From CAYOFK01 sp964403185 (GTDB lineage: Bacteria > Bacteroidota > Bacteroidia > Bacteroidales > VadinHA17): a stretch of DNA of 16,365 nt. Below are positions 15,297-16,365 of the stretch, piece by piece. The translations under genes were made by a program, and so were the position numbers. The stretch is taken from the NCBI GenBank assembly GCA_964403185.1, contig CAYOFK010000056.1:1-16365 (forward strand), read 5' to 3'. Below the pieces are notes generated by a model, which was not told the origin of the DNA, made no database searches, and saw nothing but the letters and a program-made list of their open reading frames with translations. How positions within the stretch are numbered: the first letter of the stretch is position 1; every line of letters begins with the position of its first letter.

Positions 15297-16094
15297 ATGA
15301 AAAAATTTCTCAAAATAGTTTTGGCGGCTTTGCTGATTGCAGGCTTTGCCTCCTGTGACAAGGGTGTACGCAGTGAAAAACGCATCCTGGTATATACAAA
15401 AAACGGCGAAGGTTATGTGCACGACAATATTGAAAATTGTGTGACGGCCATCCTCAAACTGGGTGATGAAAATGGATTTCTTGTGGATGTTTCAGATGAT
15501 CCGGCGGTGTTTTCGCAAGAAAATCTGGAGCCCTACGGCTGCATTGTTTTTGCCAATACCAACAACGATGTATTCGATACTGACGAGCAAAAGGTGGCCT
15601 TCATGAGGTATATTCAGGCCGGAGGCGGATTTGCGGGAATACACTCGGCCTGCGGAACAGAACGAAACTGGCCCTGGTTTATCAGAATGCTCGGAGGCAG
15701 CTTTGAAGTGCATGCCGGGTTTCAGAAGTTCGAAGCGGATGTGATTGATAAAGATCATCCTTCCACCAGGGAGTTGCCAGACCGTTGGGTTCGTACCGAT
15801 GAATGTTACTTCCTTAAAAACATGAACCCGGATATACATGTGTTGATCCGTCACGACCTGAATACCATTGAAGATAAAAGGCTGGATGATTTTGTTGAGA
15901 AATTTGGATGGGACTTTCCGGGGGCCTGGTATCATGAATTTGAGGGGGGGCGTTCATGGTTTACCTCCTACGGACATGACAAGGAAGATTATAAAGATCC
16001 CGTCCTTATGGCCCACATCCTGGGAGGCATTGTATATGCCATTGGAGAAAACAAAAAGCCTGATTACAGTAAATCCACAGCAATCCGGCCCTGA
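15297..16094 (+). CDS. ThuA-like domain lipoprotein
   Basis: The 265-residue protein has a lipoprotein signal with lipobox FASC (acylated C20). The rest is one ThuA-like (trehalose utilisation, class I glutamine-amidotransferase-like fold) domain: RILVYTKNGEGYVHDN (29-44), AGGGFAGIHSACGTE (108-122), LGGSFEVH (132-139) and FPGAWYHEFEGGRSWFTSYGHD (207-228). These are the usual anchor motifs, and the length is normal. ThuA was first described with ThuB (a Gfo/Idh/MocA oxidoreductase) in disaccharide use by rhizobia, where sugars are processed through 3-keto forms. The pairing here with two such oxidoreductases fits that theme. The precise reaction is not established from sequence. It is the last gene of the run, separated from the others by the hairpin cluster at 15187-15266. 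A converging lipoprotein gene ends 16 bp further on. Confidence 0.9.
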   Translation: MKKFLKIVLAALLIAGFASCDKGVRSEKRILVYTKNGEGYVHDNIENCVTAILKLGDENGFLVDVSDDPAVFSQENLEPYGCIVFANTNNDVFDTDEQKVAFMRYIQAGGGFAGIHSACGTERNWPWFIRMLGGSFEVHAGFQKFEADVIDKDHPSTRELPDRWVRTDECYFLKNMNPDIHVLIRHDLNTIEDKRLDDFVEKFGWDFPGAWYHEFEGGRSWFTSYGHDKEDYKDPVLMAHILGGIVYAIGENKKPDYSKSTAIRP

Positions 16095-16110
16095 TGTTTT
16101 TCACACCTGA

Positions 16111-16263
16111 TCATTTCTTCTTAATATATACTTTGGCAGTAAGGGCATCTTCAGATTTAAACACCAGTGTGTTGTTCCGGCTTCCAAACACCGTGGCACA
16201 TCCCTGAAGTAATAATGAAATGCTAAGAACCAGAAGAATAACTGTTAATGAAAACTTTTTCAT
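16111..16263 (-). CDS. Short lipoprotein of 50 residues, possibly truncated
   Basis: The minus strand from the ATG at 16263-16261 to the TGA at 16113-16111 encodes 50 residues. It has a clear lipoprotein signal (MKKFSLTVILLVLSISLLLQGC, lipobox LQGC, acylated C22) followed by ATVFGSRNNTLVFKSEDALTAKVYIKKK. The CATVFGS...NTL.F.S...AKVYI pattern resembles larger Bacteroidota lipoproteins in which a PEGA-like KVYIDG... strand and further sequence follow. Here the frame stops after KVYIKKK, so the gene is either a genuine mini-lipoprotein or the 5' remnant of a longer one cut off next to the ThuA gene. A candidate -7 box lies about 30 bases upstream. It converges with the ThuA gene, leaving 16 bp. 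Confidence 0.65.
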   Translation of the reverse strand: MKKFSLTVILLVLSISLLLQGCATVFGSRNNTLVFKSEDALTAKVYIKKK

Positions 16264-16292
16264 AATTATAGTATGGGAGGTAAACTAAGGAA

Positions 16293-16303
16293 TTAAAGAT
16301 AGT
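16293..16303 (-). promoter_or_regulatory. Candidate -7 box for the short lipoprotein gene
   Basis: On the minus strand TATCTTTA (16301-16294, within ACTATCTTTAA) matches TAnnTTTG at 7 of 8 positions and predicts a leader of about 24 bases before the ATG at 16263. The 11-base core is identical to that ahead of the gene at 11059. No clear TTTG is found at -33. A functional promoter would argue that the short gene is still expressed. Confidence 0.3.
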
Positions 16304-16365
16304 TAAATTTACAGGATAGATGGCATCCGGTTTCGCCGGTTTTAGTTTTTTCCATGACCGCTTAG

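Noticed and set aside
16327..16351. CCGG-tttcg-CCGG followed by a T run as a plus-strand terminator
   Set aside because: The stem is only 4 bp, the T run starts late and is interrupted, and no plus-strand gene ends just before it. The ThuA gene stops more than 230 bases earlier.

Overview
The window looks like chromosomal DNA of a Bacteroidota bacterium. The evidence is the protein families: a DUF5916/CBM9-like outer-membrane protein, an 8-TM MacB/FtsX-like permease, a SiaC-like (DUF1987) protein, a FadL/OmpP1 porin, a DUF6807 (PmoA-like) protein, exported Gfo/Idh/MocA oxidoreductases and a ThuA-like lipoprotein. The lack of clear Shine-Dalgarno sites and several TAnnTTTG-like -7 boxes agree with this. 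I saw no rRNA, tRNA, transposase, integrase, CRISPR array or phage gene.

Layout. (1) Bases 1-2450, minus strand: the first 816 codons of a large secreted repeat protein that runs off the left edge. It has a Bacteroidota-type N-terminal domain, two copies of a KGGFAIGG-type module, and then 32 units of exactly 17 residues (N-[VI]-F-[IL]-G-x-x-[AST]-G-x-x-N-[TS]-x-G-x-x). (2) Bases 2451-3099: a gene-free stretch rich in inverted and degenerate direct repeats. (3) Bases 3100-8215, plus strand: a DUF5916/CBM9-like outer-membrane protein, then a two-module ABC permease. (4) Bases 8419-8826: a lone SiaC-like regulatory phosphoprotein. (5) Bases 8827-9207: a repeat-rich gap ending in an intrinsic terminator for the gene to its right. 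(6) Bases 9208-10803, minus strand: a FadL-type porin. (7) Bases 11059-16094, plus strand: a four-gene run of DUF6807 protein, Tat-exported Gfo/Idh/MocA oxidoreductase, lipoprotein Gfo/Idh/MocA oxidoreductase and ThuA-like lipoprotein. (8) Bases 16111-16263, minus strand: a 50-residue lipoprotein gene converging on ThuA.

The most coherent system is the 11059-16094 operon. All four products carry export signals, so it reads as an envelope-located, redox-based sugar or glycoside conversion route in which Gfo/Idh/MocA enzymes oxidise a sugar and ThuA/DUF6807 proteins act on the products. The substrate cannot be read from the sequence. The most striking sequence structure is the perfectly phased 32-unit repeat array, which carries a higher-order duplication that is conserved in protein but strongly diverged at synonymous sites.

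Most of the rest is ordinary Bacteroidota envelope biology. I do not see a clearly new defence or mobile system.
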